Positions 1 through 11,910 of a DNA stretch of 64,000 bases are shown in pieces (positions within the stretch are counted from its first letter, which is position 1; the number at the start of each line of letters is the position of its first letter). A program made the position numbers and the translations under genes. The notes beneath the pieces are model-generated. The model worked only from the letters and a program-made list of their open reading frames with translations. It made no database searches and was not told where the DNA came from. Where the stretch lies: contig NC_060017.1 in NCBI RefSeq assembly GCF_021134715.1, positions 6,014,001 through 6,078,000 on the forward strand, written 5' to 3'. The stretch comes from Daphnia pulex (Eukaryota > Arthropoda > Branchiopoda > Diplostraca > Daphniidae).

Positions 1-2379
1 AACAAGCCTTTAACAACGACCAATCATGTGTATCCACTCAACTCAGCTGCATTATAGTTAAGAACCCTTGATAGGTTTTAGACATAGACACATTTCTCCA
101 GGCTAATATTAGACATGGAGGGAAAAAGTCAACGCTAATGAGAATCAAAGATAATCAACCCGATCATAGACTTCGCGTGAACTGCGACAATGACGTCAAT
201 GTCAAACGAAATGCTTTTTATTTTGTTTGAGAACGAAAAAATGAGTTTGGCGTGATATTTTTCGTGATTGACGAAAAGGTCACGTTAGACCATCACGCAA
301 GTTTAAAATTCAAAACGCTCATATGATACTTATATAATACAGCCGACGCGAGAATGAAATTGTTACGTCTGTCGCCAACGCTACGGAGAAAAGCGCTCGT
401 ATTTTTCATTCCTGTTGCCCAATTTCTTCGATTTTCTTTTTTCGTCACAAACTTTCATATTACTTTTGAGTCGTCTCGCCTATATTGTTTCTACAGTTTT
501 TTTTTTTCCTTTTTTATGATGCCAACAGGTATCTAATCAATTTTGATCGTTTCCCTGGAATTGTTCCGATCTTTTTTATTTTTATTTTTTGATTCCGGGA
601 GAAGAAGGAAAAAAATAAGACGAAAGATTATTCGTCTAAAAGTTATCGACGCGTAATACATCTGAATCGCTCGGTGATGATTCCGGGTGTCTGGCTGGAA
701 TTCGGCGTCGATATCGGAAGAAATATGAAATTTATGTATACAGCGATCGGAACTGCTGCAGCGCAGCAGGAGTAGAGAGAGAAAAACAAAAAAAAGTAAT
801 CAAAATGAATGAAAAGTTTCCAACTGCCTCCGCGGATGCAGGATAGAACCAAAAGAGAAAAAAACGGGCCAGACATTGTGGAGGAAGAAGGAAAAATCGA
901 TGGGCCGCGGGGCGTGGGCAACCGGGAATCCGGGAGTATAGTACCGGCATATATCCTCTCCGGCTGATGACGGCCCATTCTTCGTTGTTGTCGAACAGCC
1001 AAAAAAAAAAAGAAAAATCAAAATGGGAGGAGAGACTTTTTTATTATTGGAAGTTTCATCGGAAGCGCACAACTTTTTTCTCAAACGGAAATGGGAGCCC
1101 ATGATGATGGATGAAGTGAATCGAATAGGAACTGAGACTGCGAGTGGGGTGGAAAGAAGAAATAAATAACAACAACAAAAACCAAATGACAAATGAAGTG
1201 CGCATCTTTTCGGGCTGTGTGTGCTGTGCTGGCACGGGGAGAAGAAAAAAGAAGAAGGGAAGAGATCCTAGATAATGTCGGCGAGAAAGAGGAAGTCGAT
1301 GAATAATAAGAACGATCGTTTCCGGTACCTGTCACACCTAGTCGCATTGGCAGTTTGGACCGAAACAAGTTGAAAGTTAAACCGTCCGAGTCCATTGAAG
1401 AGAAGCTGATAATGTTATAAGAAACAGCAGAATTTCTAGATGGGAAAACGTCAGCACCATCTATCTGATAATGCTGGAGGGGGGCAGCTGGAATCGATTT
1501 TCGCCCTTGTGTCATTTGAGCCAGAAAATCAGCCAAGCGGGGCAATATAATTTCATCCATCCAACAGCATTACGCAGGTCCCGCGCTCTCACCAACTTCC
1601 TCCTTTTTGCCCACACCATTTCCTATATTTCTTCTTTCATTTATTTCCATCTCTCTTCTTGATCGTCATCATCATCATCATCATCGAGGGCGTGTCTATG
1701 ATTCTCTTCTTTTTTATTCGTCAACTCGATTTTTCTTTTTCCCCCTTTCGGATCGGGTGTGTGTGTTTCTTCCCCCGCACACACACACACACCCCGACGC
1801 CCATCGGAACTTTGGTCGGCGTCGGTCGGCTTGGCTATGACGTCGCCATCTCGGAGGATAACTTTCAACAGTATGCGCGGAGCTGGGCAGACAGAGAAAT
1901 GAAGGTATACAGCACATATACACACAGGATCGATGATCCGATTGTGCTGTTTTATTGATTTCGCCCAGCCAAAGGAAGGAAGGAAGAAAAGAAGAGGAGA
2001 GAGAGCAGCTATATAGGCTTTTCTATCAAATGGAAAACAAAAGAAAAACGACCAAGGTCTCTGCAGCAGCAGCATATATATAGGCCTCCTCCTCCTTTTT
2101 CGCCCAATAACACAAAGGCCTACAAACACAGTTTACGCAACCCTGGAAGCGCCATAGGAATTGTTTTTTAGGTTCTTTTTTTAAAAAAGACTCTCATCTC
2201 CCCTTTTGTTGTTCCTGTGCCAAAATGAAAACGCGACTCACGACGCTCCTTGCAGCGGAAAACATTCAGAAAATGACGTCATACTAAAGAGAGAGTGCTG
2301 ATTGTTATGATCGATATTTGAGCGGAGAGCCTTTTAACCGAGTTTTTGACGCTTCTATTGTTTGGTTATATTTTTTCAG
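1..2379. other. Upstream part of RGS gene: intron or 5' region, no coding seen
   Basis: No convincing coding exon is visible. The stretch ends in a pyrimidine-rich acceptor (TTTTTTCAG, to 2379) that joins the RGS exon. It has a (TCA)n run at about 1666-1685, CA-rich DNA near 1780, and two perfect palindromic cAMP-response elements, TGACGTCA, at 191-198 and 2274-2281. A TATATAA box at 331-337 lies 130 bp after the first of these and could mark an alternative promoter. The small open frames here are low-complexity and match no family I know. Confidence 0.5.
191..337 (+). promoter_or_regulatory. CRE palindrome plus TATA-like box, possible alternative promoter
   Basis: TGACGTCA (191-198) is a perfect CREB/ATF-type site and TATATAA (331-337) is a good TATA match in the same orientation as the downstream RGS exon. 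The combination is suggestive only. No start site or first exon could be fixed from the sequence. Confidence 0.25.
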
Positions 2380-2574
2380 GTGAGCCTGGACTCGCGGGTG
2401 CGCGAAATCGTCAACCGCAACATGGTCGACCCGACGCCGCACACGTTCGACGAGGCCCAGCTGCAGATCTACACGCTGATGCATCGCGACTCGTACCCGC
2501 GCTTCGTCAATTCCACCTACTATAAGAAACTCGCCCAGCTGAGCAGCACCAGCCGGAAGGAGAGCTCCGCTTGA
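2380..2574 (+). CDS. Regulator of G-protein signalling, RZ subfamily (RGS17/19/20-like), last coding exon
   Basis: This is the 3' coding exon of an RGS-box protein, a GTPase accelerator for G-alpha subunits. The 64 residues start in frame at a TTTTTTCAG acceptor and end at TGA (2572-2574). They cover the last helices of the RGS domain: the run SLDSRVREIVNRNM, then DEAQLQIYTLMHRDSYPRF and a short serine-rich tail. DSYPRF is the conserved end of the fold, and the exact wording resembles the RZ group (RGS17, RGS19, RGS20) more than R4 or R7 as I recall them. The upstream two thirds of the domain is not in the window, so the cysteine string of the RZ group could not be checked. It is GC-richer than its surroundings. 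Confidence 0.85.
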   Translation: MSLDSRVREIVNRNMVDPTPHTFDEAQLQIYTLMHRDSYPRFVNSTYYKKLAQLSSTSRKESSA

Positions 2575-5500
2575 ATTCATTCACCCAAGACCAAACAGTA
2601 TAACTCCAGTCACATACAAAACCATTTCAAAACCGCCCCCTACCCCCCCCCCCCAAAACCAAAGTGAATTCGCATTTTTAAAATAATTACAAGACGAGCC
2701 GATAGATAAGGAACAAAAAACAGGAGCCGAAATCAAGCGGGAAAAAGGCTGGTCGGGTGGGCGAATGGACGACTCTAATGTTGCGGAAGAAGACGGGCGA
2801 ATGATCAAACGAAGAAAAGTCTATCCATCTGAGCTGGGCTGGGCAAATAAGTAAAAAGGAGGGTTGAAGAAGAAGTGGGACGCAAAGTTTGCGTGTCCTG
2901 CCAGCAGACGACGGCGGCGGCGGTTAGGATCGACCGACGCTGCTGACGCCCGACGCCCACACCATATTAAGTTGATTTATTACACAGGAGGCAGGAGGAG
3001 GAGGAGGAAAACGTTGGGTTCATCATGTCGAGGTTGGCGGGTTGCCCGGGAGGCTATCAAAAGAGATGCGCGCGCGCGGGCGGCCTTCTACACTCAGCCC
3101 AGCGATGATCACGGCAGCAGTTCAGGCAATCGTCCAAAGGAGCCACCCCACCACCCGCTCCTTCTTCTTCTTCTTTCTCAAACCCTTCGCTTCTATCCAG
3201 CCGCTGCTCTATACACCGGAGGAGGAATAAATCCCTCGTTCCTTATTCATCTCGCCGCCGCTCCCGCTCATTTTCCAACGGTAGAAATCGAAAGAGCTGC
3301 GTGAATCACAAGACATTTTAGCGACTGGGGGGAATGAATGAAAGGCGTCGATCTTGTTATTATCACAATCTGATGTGACACGAAATAAGGAACGACGTGA
3401 CAACAAAATAACTGCACACACCCCCAAAAACAAAAAAAAAATATTTCAATTAAGTTTTAATCGCTCGTTCCGCCTTTTCTGGCTCGTTACAACTAATATT
3501 ATACATATTTAATATCTTCCTTTTTCTCTCATTTTTTTCTCTCTTTTTCTCTCTCTCGCTCATTCTTTTCTATCTCTTTTAAAAAGAAAAAAAAAAAAAC
3601 GACACAATTAAAATTAAAAAAAGCCGCCGCCACCACACGGAAGTGACGCAACATCCTCCGCATATGCTGGCCGGAGCGGCTCGAAAGCGAAACCGCAAAC
3701 TCTTTGATCTCAATTCCTTTTTCTATATTTTGATAACCAATGTTTTATACGATTGACAAAGCCAAACACACAAAGCGAACGAAACACGAAAAACTCTTGT
3801 TGTTTTTTTTTGTTGCGTCATTTAGAAAATTGAACAATTAAATCCCCTCCCACCGGAAAAATAGCAACTAGAAAAATTCTAATTAACCGGCAAACGCACA
3901 CAGTATTTGACTTGATTAGAATCTGTTGAAAGTTGGGCCTCTCCTTCATTGACGTAACGATAAAGGACCGCCAATTTTCTCAGCACCCAGAAAAGGTCAT
4001 CCCAATTCCTAGTCCTGTCCCCTTTAATTCATTCAACCAATCAACCAAACTGTTTGTTTTTATTTAATGTGCTATCAAATTCAACCCGAATCCCGAATTT
4101 TTTAATTTTGTACATTACATAGAAAATTGCGAGGTGCAAAAAGTCATTCCTCGAAAAAAACAAAACCATTGAGACATACAAATGGAACACGTTTGTGTGT
4201 GTGTGTGTGGGGTGTGTGTAGGCAACATGTATGAGATTAGGTTGATTTGCCTCGATCGTTGTGTGTGTGTGAATTTTGGCTCTTCTTTCCCGGGAAAAAG
4301 AAGTGAGGAATTGCACGTGACAAGTCTAAACGAACGTTGATGTCAACTGCCATCACAAACAGAACGCAACAGTGAGTGTAGAAGAGAGTATCGTCGCTAT
4401 ACTTGTCATTTTAGCCCCCCACCCCACGGCGCAGTGTTTTGTATTATTTGACGCAGTTCGACAGCTCACAAGTTTTTCAGTTAAGCAGTCACGCACACAT
4501 CAGTCGGAATATTGCACACACAACACATGTATACGTACGATGATGGTCCACGAAATCCAACAATCAACTGCTCCGCCCCGCCACAATCCCGGGCAACTGT
4601 TTGTTTGTTTCCGTCGAACGTATATTATTATTATTCTAATATAACCAATGGAAAACTTCGTCACTCCAAATTTACAAAAACAAACAAATTTCTTTTTCGT
4701 TCACGCTTGCACTCACGCACAAAAGAAACAAAAAACACGTACAGAGACAAAAAAAAACTCCCGAAATATCTAAATTGTATGGCTTTTTTTTTCCTGAATT
4801 TTCGAAATGAATAAGAATTTATTGTGTATTATTGACGACAACAAAAAAGTTAAAAAAAAACAATAATTTATAATGAATTAAATATTAATAGGACAAAGAA
4901 AAAAAAAACAATTTTAAAATCGCTTCGATGCAGCGCGTCCTGATCGCGACAAGTCGTTGACGACTTCTCACTAATTATAGCTTCTTTATTTTTAATTTGG
5001 ATTTCGATTTGACCTTTTATTTCCCCCCTCCCTTATTGTTTCTTGTTTGGAATTAAATTTTGGGTTTTTTTTTATATGCGAATGCAAATTTTACAGCCGG
5101 AATCTTTTTATTCACGTTGATACGATAGTGAATTATAATAGACGAACGAGCGCGCGTGTGTTATTGTGTATAATAAATTGTAATGTACATGAAAGGAAGA
5201 GACACACACACACAAACAATACCAAAACAACAAACAAAAACCATTTAGACGACCACGATCTGAAAGTGCTCATCCGTAGAGCGAATGTTGTTTCATTTCA
5301 ATTTGACGTGAGATCCCCCATAATCTTGTAATGTTTGTTTCCTCTCTAAGATATAAATTCGTTCTCTCCTCCTCCCCCCCAGACGCACCCCTTCCGGTGC
5401 ACCTGCATTTGTTTTGTTTATGTCGATTATTTGATTTTATTTTTTTGAAAAGTTCTTCACGCCATTTTGTATTTACGTTCATCAAGAGTGTTGAAGAGTT

Positions 5501-6823
5501 GTGTCCGTTTTCGACTTCCTTCGTCATCAACTTCTTCTTCCTCCTCCGTCATCTACTGCCCCCCCCCACCCCTAATCCAGCTCCTCCCCCCCCCTTTAAA
5601 AAAATGATTTGTATCAATGTAAACCAAGAGTTAAATTCTTGGGCAACGTGTTTTGAAAAAAAGAAAGAAAAAAAGGAAATTAAGTCTAGAAAATGTCACC
5701 TTCTTCTCGACTGTCATGTCGTTCGTGCTCTACTACACCATTTTCATCGGTTTATCCGCCCCCTTCTTTTATTCTCCTTTTTCATTCACCGTGGGTGAAA
5801 ACCAAAAAAAAAAAAAAAAAAAAGTGTCTAACCTAGTCAAATGATCTTTCTCTCATTTTCGAGTGTAATACCTGTATCGCTGCTGTGTTCAACCTACTAA
5901 GAAAAGAGACAAAAACAAACAAACAAACCAACAAAACCATTTTTGACGACTTCTTTATTTCGTATTTAAATGAGACAAGTGTATTTTCATTCTTACATGT
6001 CAAACCAGAAATAACTATTCAACTCCTCATTTATCGTGTACGTCACCAACAATGAACGAACCAAGGGAAACTTCGTACAAATGATCTGAGTAAGTTGACG
6101 TTAAATGCTGATTCAAATGTTGCTCAACCTTTACGAATGCGTTCAAAGTTTAATTTGTCTACTCCCCTTCATCTCTTTCTACTTCTGTGACTGGAAATCG
6201 TCTTGAGAAAAGGACGACTGTACACTCGTTTGCCTTCCGTTTTTGATTTCGCACAATAGATTAGGACTCCCCAGGCGACGATTCGATTGAAATTTCCGGG
6301 TCGATAAGTACTACCATCGAGTCACTTGAATAGAAACGAGGAGAATGGTTCGCAGAGATATAAGTTCCCTTCGCCCCCCGCCCCTTTTCTTGTGCGTCCG
6401 TCTCGGCAACTTGAATGTGCGTTCACAATGATCCCAGCCAGCGACTTGCACGCTACCTCGTGAGTCCAAAAGCCATTTCTTAAGACCTCCCTATACACGT
6501 TCCCGATTTCGTTAGTGATTGCCATTCATTTGACTAGATAATTGCTTTTACTCTGAGGCCGTAGGATCTAAAATGAATTTACTTGCAGCATTCTGGTAAC
6601 AAACTGAAAGATTCCGGATCAAAAGCAAAACATGCCAAAGAATCAGCGCTTTGCCTATAATAATTAAAGAAAGTGTTATGGTACATTTACTGAGTCCTTC
6701 CCTCTCTCAGCTACAGGATCGTGTATTTATTGTATCTGTACAAAGCAAGAGGGGGATAGACGCTAATTTTGGGTTGATTTTCCTAGAAAGATGTTCACGA
6801 GTAGTGACCGTCTTTGAACGAAA
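2575..6823. other. RGS 3' flank and intergenic DNA, no gene recognised
   Basis: AT-rich, low-complexity DNA with homopolymers, CT- and GT-rich microsatellites and long A tracts (for example about 5802-5822). The proximal part is presumably RGS 3' UTR, but I could not choose a cleavage site among several AATAAA-like sequences. No exon with conserved coding, tRNA or snoRNA signature was seen on either strand. The part nearest 6823 is presumably the 3' UTR of the Rieske gene on the minus strand. Confidence 0.5.
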
Positions 6824-7941
6824 TTAACCAACAACTAGGGTGTTTTCATCCACAAAAGTGTGAATTGGGATTTCCAAGTTCAAAGGAGCTGGGCCTTTGC
6901 GGATTCGGCCAGAAGCATCGTAGTGAGAACCGTGGCATGGGCAATAATAACCTCCAAATTCGCCTGTCAAAAAGAGAACTCGTTAAAAGCTTTTTTTTAC
7001 GTTGAAATATTATTGAAAACGTACCCGAATTTGCGATTGGGACACAACCCAGATGGGTGCACACTCCGAGCAAAACCAGCCATTCGGGACGCTGGGCACG
7101 GTCGGAATCAAGTTGTGGATCACGCAGTGTAGACATATCAACTTTGCTTTCCGTGTCGATTTCCTCCTAAAATAATGGGGGAACAATTGTCGATCAGCAA
7201 GAGTTATTTACGAGTCACAATCATAATCAATACATACCGCAGTGCGATGCCTAATGAAAAGGGGCTTTCCACGCCATTTGAAGGTAACGTTCTTACCCTC
7301 AGGGATGTCGTTCAGTTTAACTTCAATTTTAGCCAAAGCCAAAACATCAGCTGAAGCACTCATGGAGCCCACAAATTCACCAACAACAGTCTTGGCAGCA
7401 TAAGCACCACCAACTGCTCCACTGCCAACAATCAGATACGAGAATCCTTGTCGGCTAGGTGCGCTTGATTTGTTATCAGCACTGCTGTCTTTAAGATTGC
7501 TGCGTCTGTAGGCAGAGAAATCTGGGACTGAGACATCAGTGTGAGCAAATCGCACCTGGCTAGGACCTAAAAGGAGAAACAAAAAAAAAAATGCAATTGT
7601 AGCTTGAAAATGTAAGAGTGTCGACATTCAACATCGAAATTAAAGGCCACCATTTTCTGATGAAACAAAATTTTTTGTCTTGGCCCAAATTATCTAGAAA
7701 CAGTTTTATACAAGAAGAAAAAAATATTACCTCCAATTGAAACTGATGCCCTTATCGGATTAATCGGCAAACCAGCCGTTAAAGAGTTGGTCGTTAGTTT
7801 TTGGGCTGGTGGTGGAACTAGAACTCGTTCAATGTTGATGGTAACGGCCGGAGACAGAGCTTTCGAGCCATTTGCTACCGATTGTGTGGCAGCAACAGTT
7901 ACGGAAGATAAATTTGCCGAACGAGCAACAAAACTAAACAT
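6824..7941 (-). CDS. UQCRFS1: Cytochrome b-c1 complex Rieske iron-sulphur subunit, mitochondrial
   Basis: Catalytic subunit of respiratory complex III: its 2Fe-2S cluster takes an electron from ubiquinol and passes it to cytochrome c1. Four exons on the minus strand, 7941-7731, 7566-7238, 7166-7025 and 6963-6824, join with GT-AG sites in consistent phase to 273 residues, the normal family length. The N-terminus is a presequence without acidic residues at first ([13 protein letters not shown]). A hydrophobic glycine-rich membrane anchor follows ([19 protein letters not shown]). The cluster-binding boxes CTHLGC and CPCHGSHYD lie in exons 3 and 4, with the cysteine and histidine ligands intact. 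The protein ends ...[10 protein letters not shown]. Intron 2 and intron 3 are about 70 and 61 bp. Drosophila calls this gene RFeSP. Nothing is broken. Confidence 0.97.
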
Positions 7942-9251
7942 TTTTAGGCCGAGCTCACGAAGTTTTCGAGAGATTTTTAGTCGAGCAAAATGGACGAAGT
8001 TCTTGTCTGCAAAGAAAAGTGAACGATCGCTGCGTTGCCGGATTCTTTTTATAAAACGCGGTAACGACTTTTTCTTTTCGAGTCGTCGTCCGACAAGTTT
8101 TGAGGTCTACAAAGTAAACCTTATGAATTTTTACTTGATTTACTGCTATTCATAAACTAGAAAGCCAATATTGCATGCCGTAAATTAGATCGGGTTAAAT
8201 GTGGAGACGATTATATTTGACTGATTATTTATTTATTTGTCATGGTAATTGAAATAGTACAACGAATTCATCTCCTATTCTTTTTTTGTTGGCAACAAGC
8301 TCGTTATAATAACAAAGAGCGCTCCAAAGACGTCGATCGTCGAGTTGACATAACACATTACACACAAATAGGGACTTATGTTCAGCGGAAATGATGAATT
8401 CAAATGACCTCGACAATGTAACAGACAAGATTTAAGAATGCTAAAACTACAAATCAAGTCTCCGATTGATTTACTATCACCGTCGTAATAAATGTAAAAA
8501 GTCACATATTGAGTCTGTATTCCTTATCTGGCATTAGGTGTTGTTTATTATTCTTGTACTGCTCAAGTTGTCGCAGGCTTGTCAGTTAAGACAACAGTTT
8601 AACTTTTCAAAACTTGTGTCTGTATTGCACCTGTAAAAAGTTGCATGAGTTATTGCCTTTTTTACTCAACTTTGAAGCTACCTTTTCTTTTTGCGTTTTC
8701 CAGATTACTTGAAAGATTACTTTCCAGATTCAATGGGAAGCAAATATAATTCACCTTTATTTTTTTTTTAAATGTTTTTCTTTTTCTCGCGCGGTTGTTC
8801 GCGTTGCCATTTTTCATTCACACTCGAGTTGAGATGTAAATAATGATAAATTAGAATTCATATTTCATTCTAGTGTCTTTTTATAATTTTGAAAATATTG
8901 TGTTGAAGTTAAAGTCCCAAAATACAGTATATAAAAAATATTAGTCTATTTCAATATGAAAATTATAAATCTGGCACATTCAATTTTCCGAAGGATGGGA
9001 AACTCACCGGTAGAGGGAATTCGTCATACTCAATGAATGAAGTGACAACCACGTTTGAAATCACTTGAACATCGGCAATGAGACAATCAAGGTCTACTGC
9101 ATCTAAAGTTAAAATTGTTTTTGAGACTTGTTAAATGTTACATTCTGTTAATTTCGTTAAGTTAATTGAAGGGTGCGCAAGTTTTATTTATCATATTTAA
9201 GTATGCTTGATTTCTACGTGATTCACATTGTTTCCTATTATATCACCGCCA
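7942..9251. other. Intergenic: Rieske 5' flank and upstream region of the snoRNA host gene
   Basis: This gap between the divergent Rieske (-) and snoRNA-host (+) genes shows no coding or RNA gene. A pyrimidine-rich start region around 9231-9257 (CTTCCT at 9254-9259) precedes the first donor of the host gene and could be a terminal-oligopyrimidine start, as is usual for snoRNA host genes. Confidence 0.45.
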
Positions 9252-9296
9252 TGCTTCCTAAACGTGGTAAGTAATTTTCTGGGTTTTTACAATCCT

Positions 9297-9380
9297 GCTA
9301 GATGATGATCTCTCGAGTCTCGTTCGTATGAATTTGACAAGGTCATTTTATTGATTCCAAACTTAACTCATCTGATTTTT
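9297..9380 (+). ncRNA. Box C/D snoRNA, U30-like (predicted 18S target)
   Basis: C box ATGATGA at 9302-9308 and D box CTGA at 9372-9375, 74 nt apart, in the first intron of the host gene. The segment 9315-9327 (GAGTCTCGTTCGT) sits directly before a D'-like ATGA at 9328-9331. It is complementary over 13 nt to the conserved 18S rRNA stretch ACGAACGAGACTC. By the D+5 rule the methylated base is the second A of CGAA, the same A as human 18S A1383 guided by U30. The terminal stem is weak. Confidence 0.8.
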
Positions 9381-9527
9381 TAAATACTGTCTTCACTTCC
9401 ATCTTTTTTTTCCCATCCAACTAATCTAAGCATTTTTATTTAGATGATTCAGTTGTGGGAGATGTAACTTCATGAAACAAGCTCTGGAGATTTGCCATGG
9501 TAACTTAACTTTCATTCTGGAAAGAAA

Positions 9528-9614
9528 TAAATGAGTGATGAAACAACTTACCCAATCTGAGGTGGAATGATGTATTACTTAATTCATCCTTACCTACATT
9601 CTCTGAAGTGCATT
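9528..9614 (+). ncRNA. Box C/D snoRNA, predicted 28S target (AATGTAGGTAAGG)
   Basis: C box GTGATGA 9535-9541, D' CTGA 9557-9560, C'-like ATGATGT 9567-9573 and D box CTGA 9603-9606. The guide before the D box (9588-9600, CCTTACCTACATT) is complementary over 13 nt to 28S rRNA AATGTAGGTAAGG, a conserved stretch shared by human and Drosophila as I remember them. The predicted methylated base is the U in AAUGUAGG. AAATG before the C box can pair with CATTT after the D box. I do not know a named homologue. Confidence 0.75.
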
Positions 9615-9917
9615 TTAATTTAAAAATAGTGTTGTCCATCCCAGTTCTTATACATGTCTCTTCTGATAGGTTGTGCGTCAACCTGTCTCATGCTGTGAAG
9701 AAAAATGTAGAGGTGTGTATCATTTTCAATTCTAACTCGTTTTCTTGTACAAACTCGTTTTCTCATTGACAATTTTTATTTTGGTTTTATTTTCACTTTG
9801 GTTGAGTTTTTTAAGGTCTTAATGTGGTCTTGTTTTATTTTTGCAGGATTGCCTTTTTTGTTGGTGCTGGGATGTTGGATGACAGGTAATAGTACAATCT
9901 TTTTCTAAATCATTTTT

Positions 9918-10010
9918 TCTTTAATTGATGATAGCTAAGTACGATGCATCCGTTATACGCGATGGCTCTGCAACAAAATCATGAAATATCTTGCCCTCAC
10001 TGAAAGAACG
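9918..10010 (+). ncRNA. Box C/D snoRNA, SNORD103-like (predicted 18S G601 guide)
   Basis: C box TGATGA 9926-9931 and D box CTGA 10000-10003. The flanks form a clear terminal stem (TTCTTT before the C box with AAAGAA overlapping the D box end). The guide CTTGCCCTC (9990-9998) lies one base from the D box and pairs with 18S GAGGGCAAG. The fifth position is the middle G of GGG, which counts to human 18S G601, the SNORD103 site. The guide match is only 9 bp, but its register is exactly right. Confidence 0.75.
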
Positions 10011-10384
10011 ACTTTACTGAATAGTTGGACTTGGGTAGGAGTTTACTTAAATTATCCTCTCTTACTTCAGTTGTTTGCGGCTTGATTTCCTGGACTTCAT
10101 TCTGTGGAGGCTTGTGTGACCGGATGGTGGCTTTGCAGTTGATGTGATCGTGCGTCTTTCAGGTACTGAGTTGGTTAAGGAAAATATTTGGGCTGTGGTG
10201 TTAAGCATATGCCTGATAAACCGCACGGTTTTGATGTTAAGCTGGATACTGAGCTCATTACTTTAGATTTCTAAGGGTATTTCCATCTAACTATGCATTT
10301 TATTGTCTCAGATGATGGTGTGCAGCTTTTGATTCTACGAAGTAGAAATTTTTGAGGTAATTGAAATTCCTGTGTCAAAAAATC

Positions 10385-10523
10385 ACTATTCCGATCGCCA
10401 CGCCTCCTCCTCAATCAATGGGGAGGAAGGTGCCTAAATTTCGAACGGGGAAATTATGGTCACGTAGGAAGCAACTGAGATTGTATTGATCTTCAGGTTG
10501 TGCCTTAAACGGAGACGACAATG
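10385..10523 (+). ncRNA. Possible H/ACA-type snoRNA in a host intron
   Basis: This intron lacks C/D boxes but holds two hairpins. The first pairs CCTCC (about 10402) with GGAGG (about 10422). The second, near 10464-10510, has nested pairs CGTAGG/CCT..ACG, GCAAC/GTTGC and TGAGAT/ATCTTCA. An H-box-like AAATTA (10451-10456) lies between them and ACA (10518-10520) follows. The order matches hairpin-hinge-hairpin-tail, but spacing was judged by eye only and no pseudouridylation pocket was assigned. Confidence 0.3.
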
Positions 10524-10663
10524 GTGGTAGACGGGTGTAATTATAATTACTTTTTTTTTTAATTTTATCAATTTACCTTTTATTTCAGTTTTACTTAACC
10601 GTATTATGCCGCCGCGGGAAAATTAGGGAGGTAACTATTAATTTTCTAGTTTTTCCACTTAAC

Positions 10664-10732
10664 GTTCCATATGATTTTTCATCTTTCGGGTCTGAATGTA
10701 TTTGGATGACAACTTATTATTGCTGATGGAAC
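10664..10732 (+). ncRNA. Box C/D snoRNA, yeast snR39b-like (predicted 28S Gm guide)
   Basis: A perfect 6-bp terminal stem (GTTCCA 10664-10669 with TGGAAC 10727-10732) encloses a degenerate C box ATGATTT (10671-10677) and D box CTGA (10723-10726). The internal D' CTGA (10692-10695) is preceded by CATCTTTCGGGT (10680-10691), complementary over 12 nt to 28S ACCCGAAAGATG. The predicted target is the G of ACCCG, two bases 5' of human A1511, which corresponds to yeast Gm805 guided by snR39b. The C box is the weakest of the set, but stem and guide are strong. Confidence 0.85.
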
Positions 10733-11213
10733 ATTGCATCAAGTTTCAACATTTCTTTTATATGAAACTTTTTAACGCGGTTCAATTTTTCGAAAGGTTG
10801 CGGTGTGGTGCGATCTGTCACTGGCTTTGCTAAGGCGGATCTTCTCAGGTAATGTGTACAGGGCTTGCTGGTTGTTGCGTTTGTTTCGTCTTGTTGCCGA
10901 ATGTGGATTGTTATGTTAGTATTGTAAAGTGGAAACTTGTAAACTCGAGAAATTTTGTTTGTGTGTAATTTTTGCGTACACTGTATAGTAGTTCAATTTA
11001 AACTGGCTAGTCTATTTTAATAGTATCAACACTAAGTTGAAATGCTTGTAATGCTCATCTTGTATCTCACAGAATTTCCTTTTGGTGTTGACCAGTGAAT
11101 ATTTGTCATCTAGCTGGTTACCCTAGAACTGGGAGATGAGACTGGAAAATTGAAGGAGATGTACAACAAAGGCACAAAGGTGATTAAATGTTACCATCTT
11201 TCTAGTTTCTACA

Positions 11214-11286
11214 GATTATTGTGATGTTTAACTCAGACCTGTTCTGATTGATTTGAGGACAAATTGTTTTATATCTGAATTACTTA
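11214..11286 (+). ncRNA. Box C/D snoRNA, U25-like (predicted 18S G1490 guide)
   Basis: C box GTGATGT 11221-11227, D' CTGA 11244-11247 and D box CTGA 11275-11278. The D' guide CAGACCTGTT (11234-11243) is complementary over 10 nt to 18S AACAGGTCTG. Position five is the first G of AGG, equal to human 18S G1490, the target of U25 (yeast snR56). The terminal stem is poor. Confidence 0.75.
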
Positions 11287-11403
11287 AAATCAAAATGATG
11301 TTATAATGCTAGTTATTTTAATTTCAAGTTTTTTTGTAGGTGTAGAGGTCTTCTGACGGATATCACATGTCGGGTAACAAGTAAACTACTTTAATTGAAC
11401 TTA

Positions 11404-11490
11404 TTTCCAGTGATGATCATTCTTTCTGATGTGCACAATGTTGCTTTCTGAAGTCAATCAAAATATTAGACATGCATGACTCTGAGGAAA
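11404..11490 (+). ncRNA. Box C/D snoRNA a, copy 1 (18S 5'-region complementarity)
   Basis: C box GTGATGA 11410-11416, internal CTGA at 11426 and 11448, D box CTGA 11482-11485. TTTCC before the C box pairs with GGAAA after the D box. The D guide contains TTAGACATGCATG (11466-11478), complementary over 13 nt to the conserved 18S 5' region CATGCATGTCTAA. The predicted methylated base would be the A of GCCAUGCAUG (about human A50), with a mismatch at guide position 3. I know of no reported methylation there. Copy 2 preserves this guide. Confidence 0.85.
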
Positions 11491-11645
11491 GCTATTTTTT
11501 GCACATCCTGATTCCTATTAATCCATGTGCTTTGAAACATTTATATAGGCTCCAATAAGATGAGGTTGCTTGGGGTTTCCTGTGAGATTTCTTTATTATG
11601 TGAAGGTATATTATATGCTCATTCTAGCAAGGCTCAGTGTGTTAA

Positions 11646-11727
11646 TTTTAAGTGATGTCACAAGATTTCTGTGTCCAGGCCAATGATCATTTGTGATATA
11701 AACTATTTTGGTGACTACTGATTTTTG
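11646..11727 (+). ncRNA. Box C/D snoRNA b, copy 1 (target not recognised)
   Basis: C box GTGATGT 11652-11658, C'-like ATGATCA at about 11683-11689 and D box CTGA 11718-11721. The sequence between the boxes is almost identical in copy 2, including ATAAACTATTTTGGTGACTA before the D box. No rRNA match came to mind for either guide, so it may target rRNA at a site I do not recall, another RNA, or nothing. Confidence 0.65.
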
Positions 11728-11910
11728 TTAATTGGAAAAACTAGTAGCCATCTTCTGCACAATATTAACTGTTTCTATTTGGGTGTTAGGTTCTTTTTGG
11801 ATATGTAGCCTGGCGGACTTTATCATATCCATTAGCCCAGGGTATTGCTGCTGCAATTTAGACAGATTTCACAGTTCAGGTAATCAAGTAAAATACTTAA
11901 AGTGAACATA

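Noticed and set aside
354-536. 60-codon open frame after a TATA-like box
   Set aside because: Low-complexity, Phe-rich, no family resemblance and no supporting splice or conserved context.
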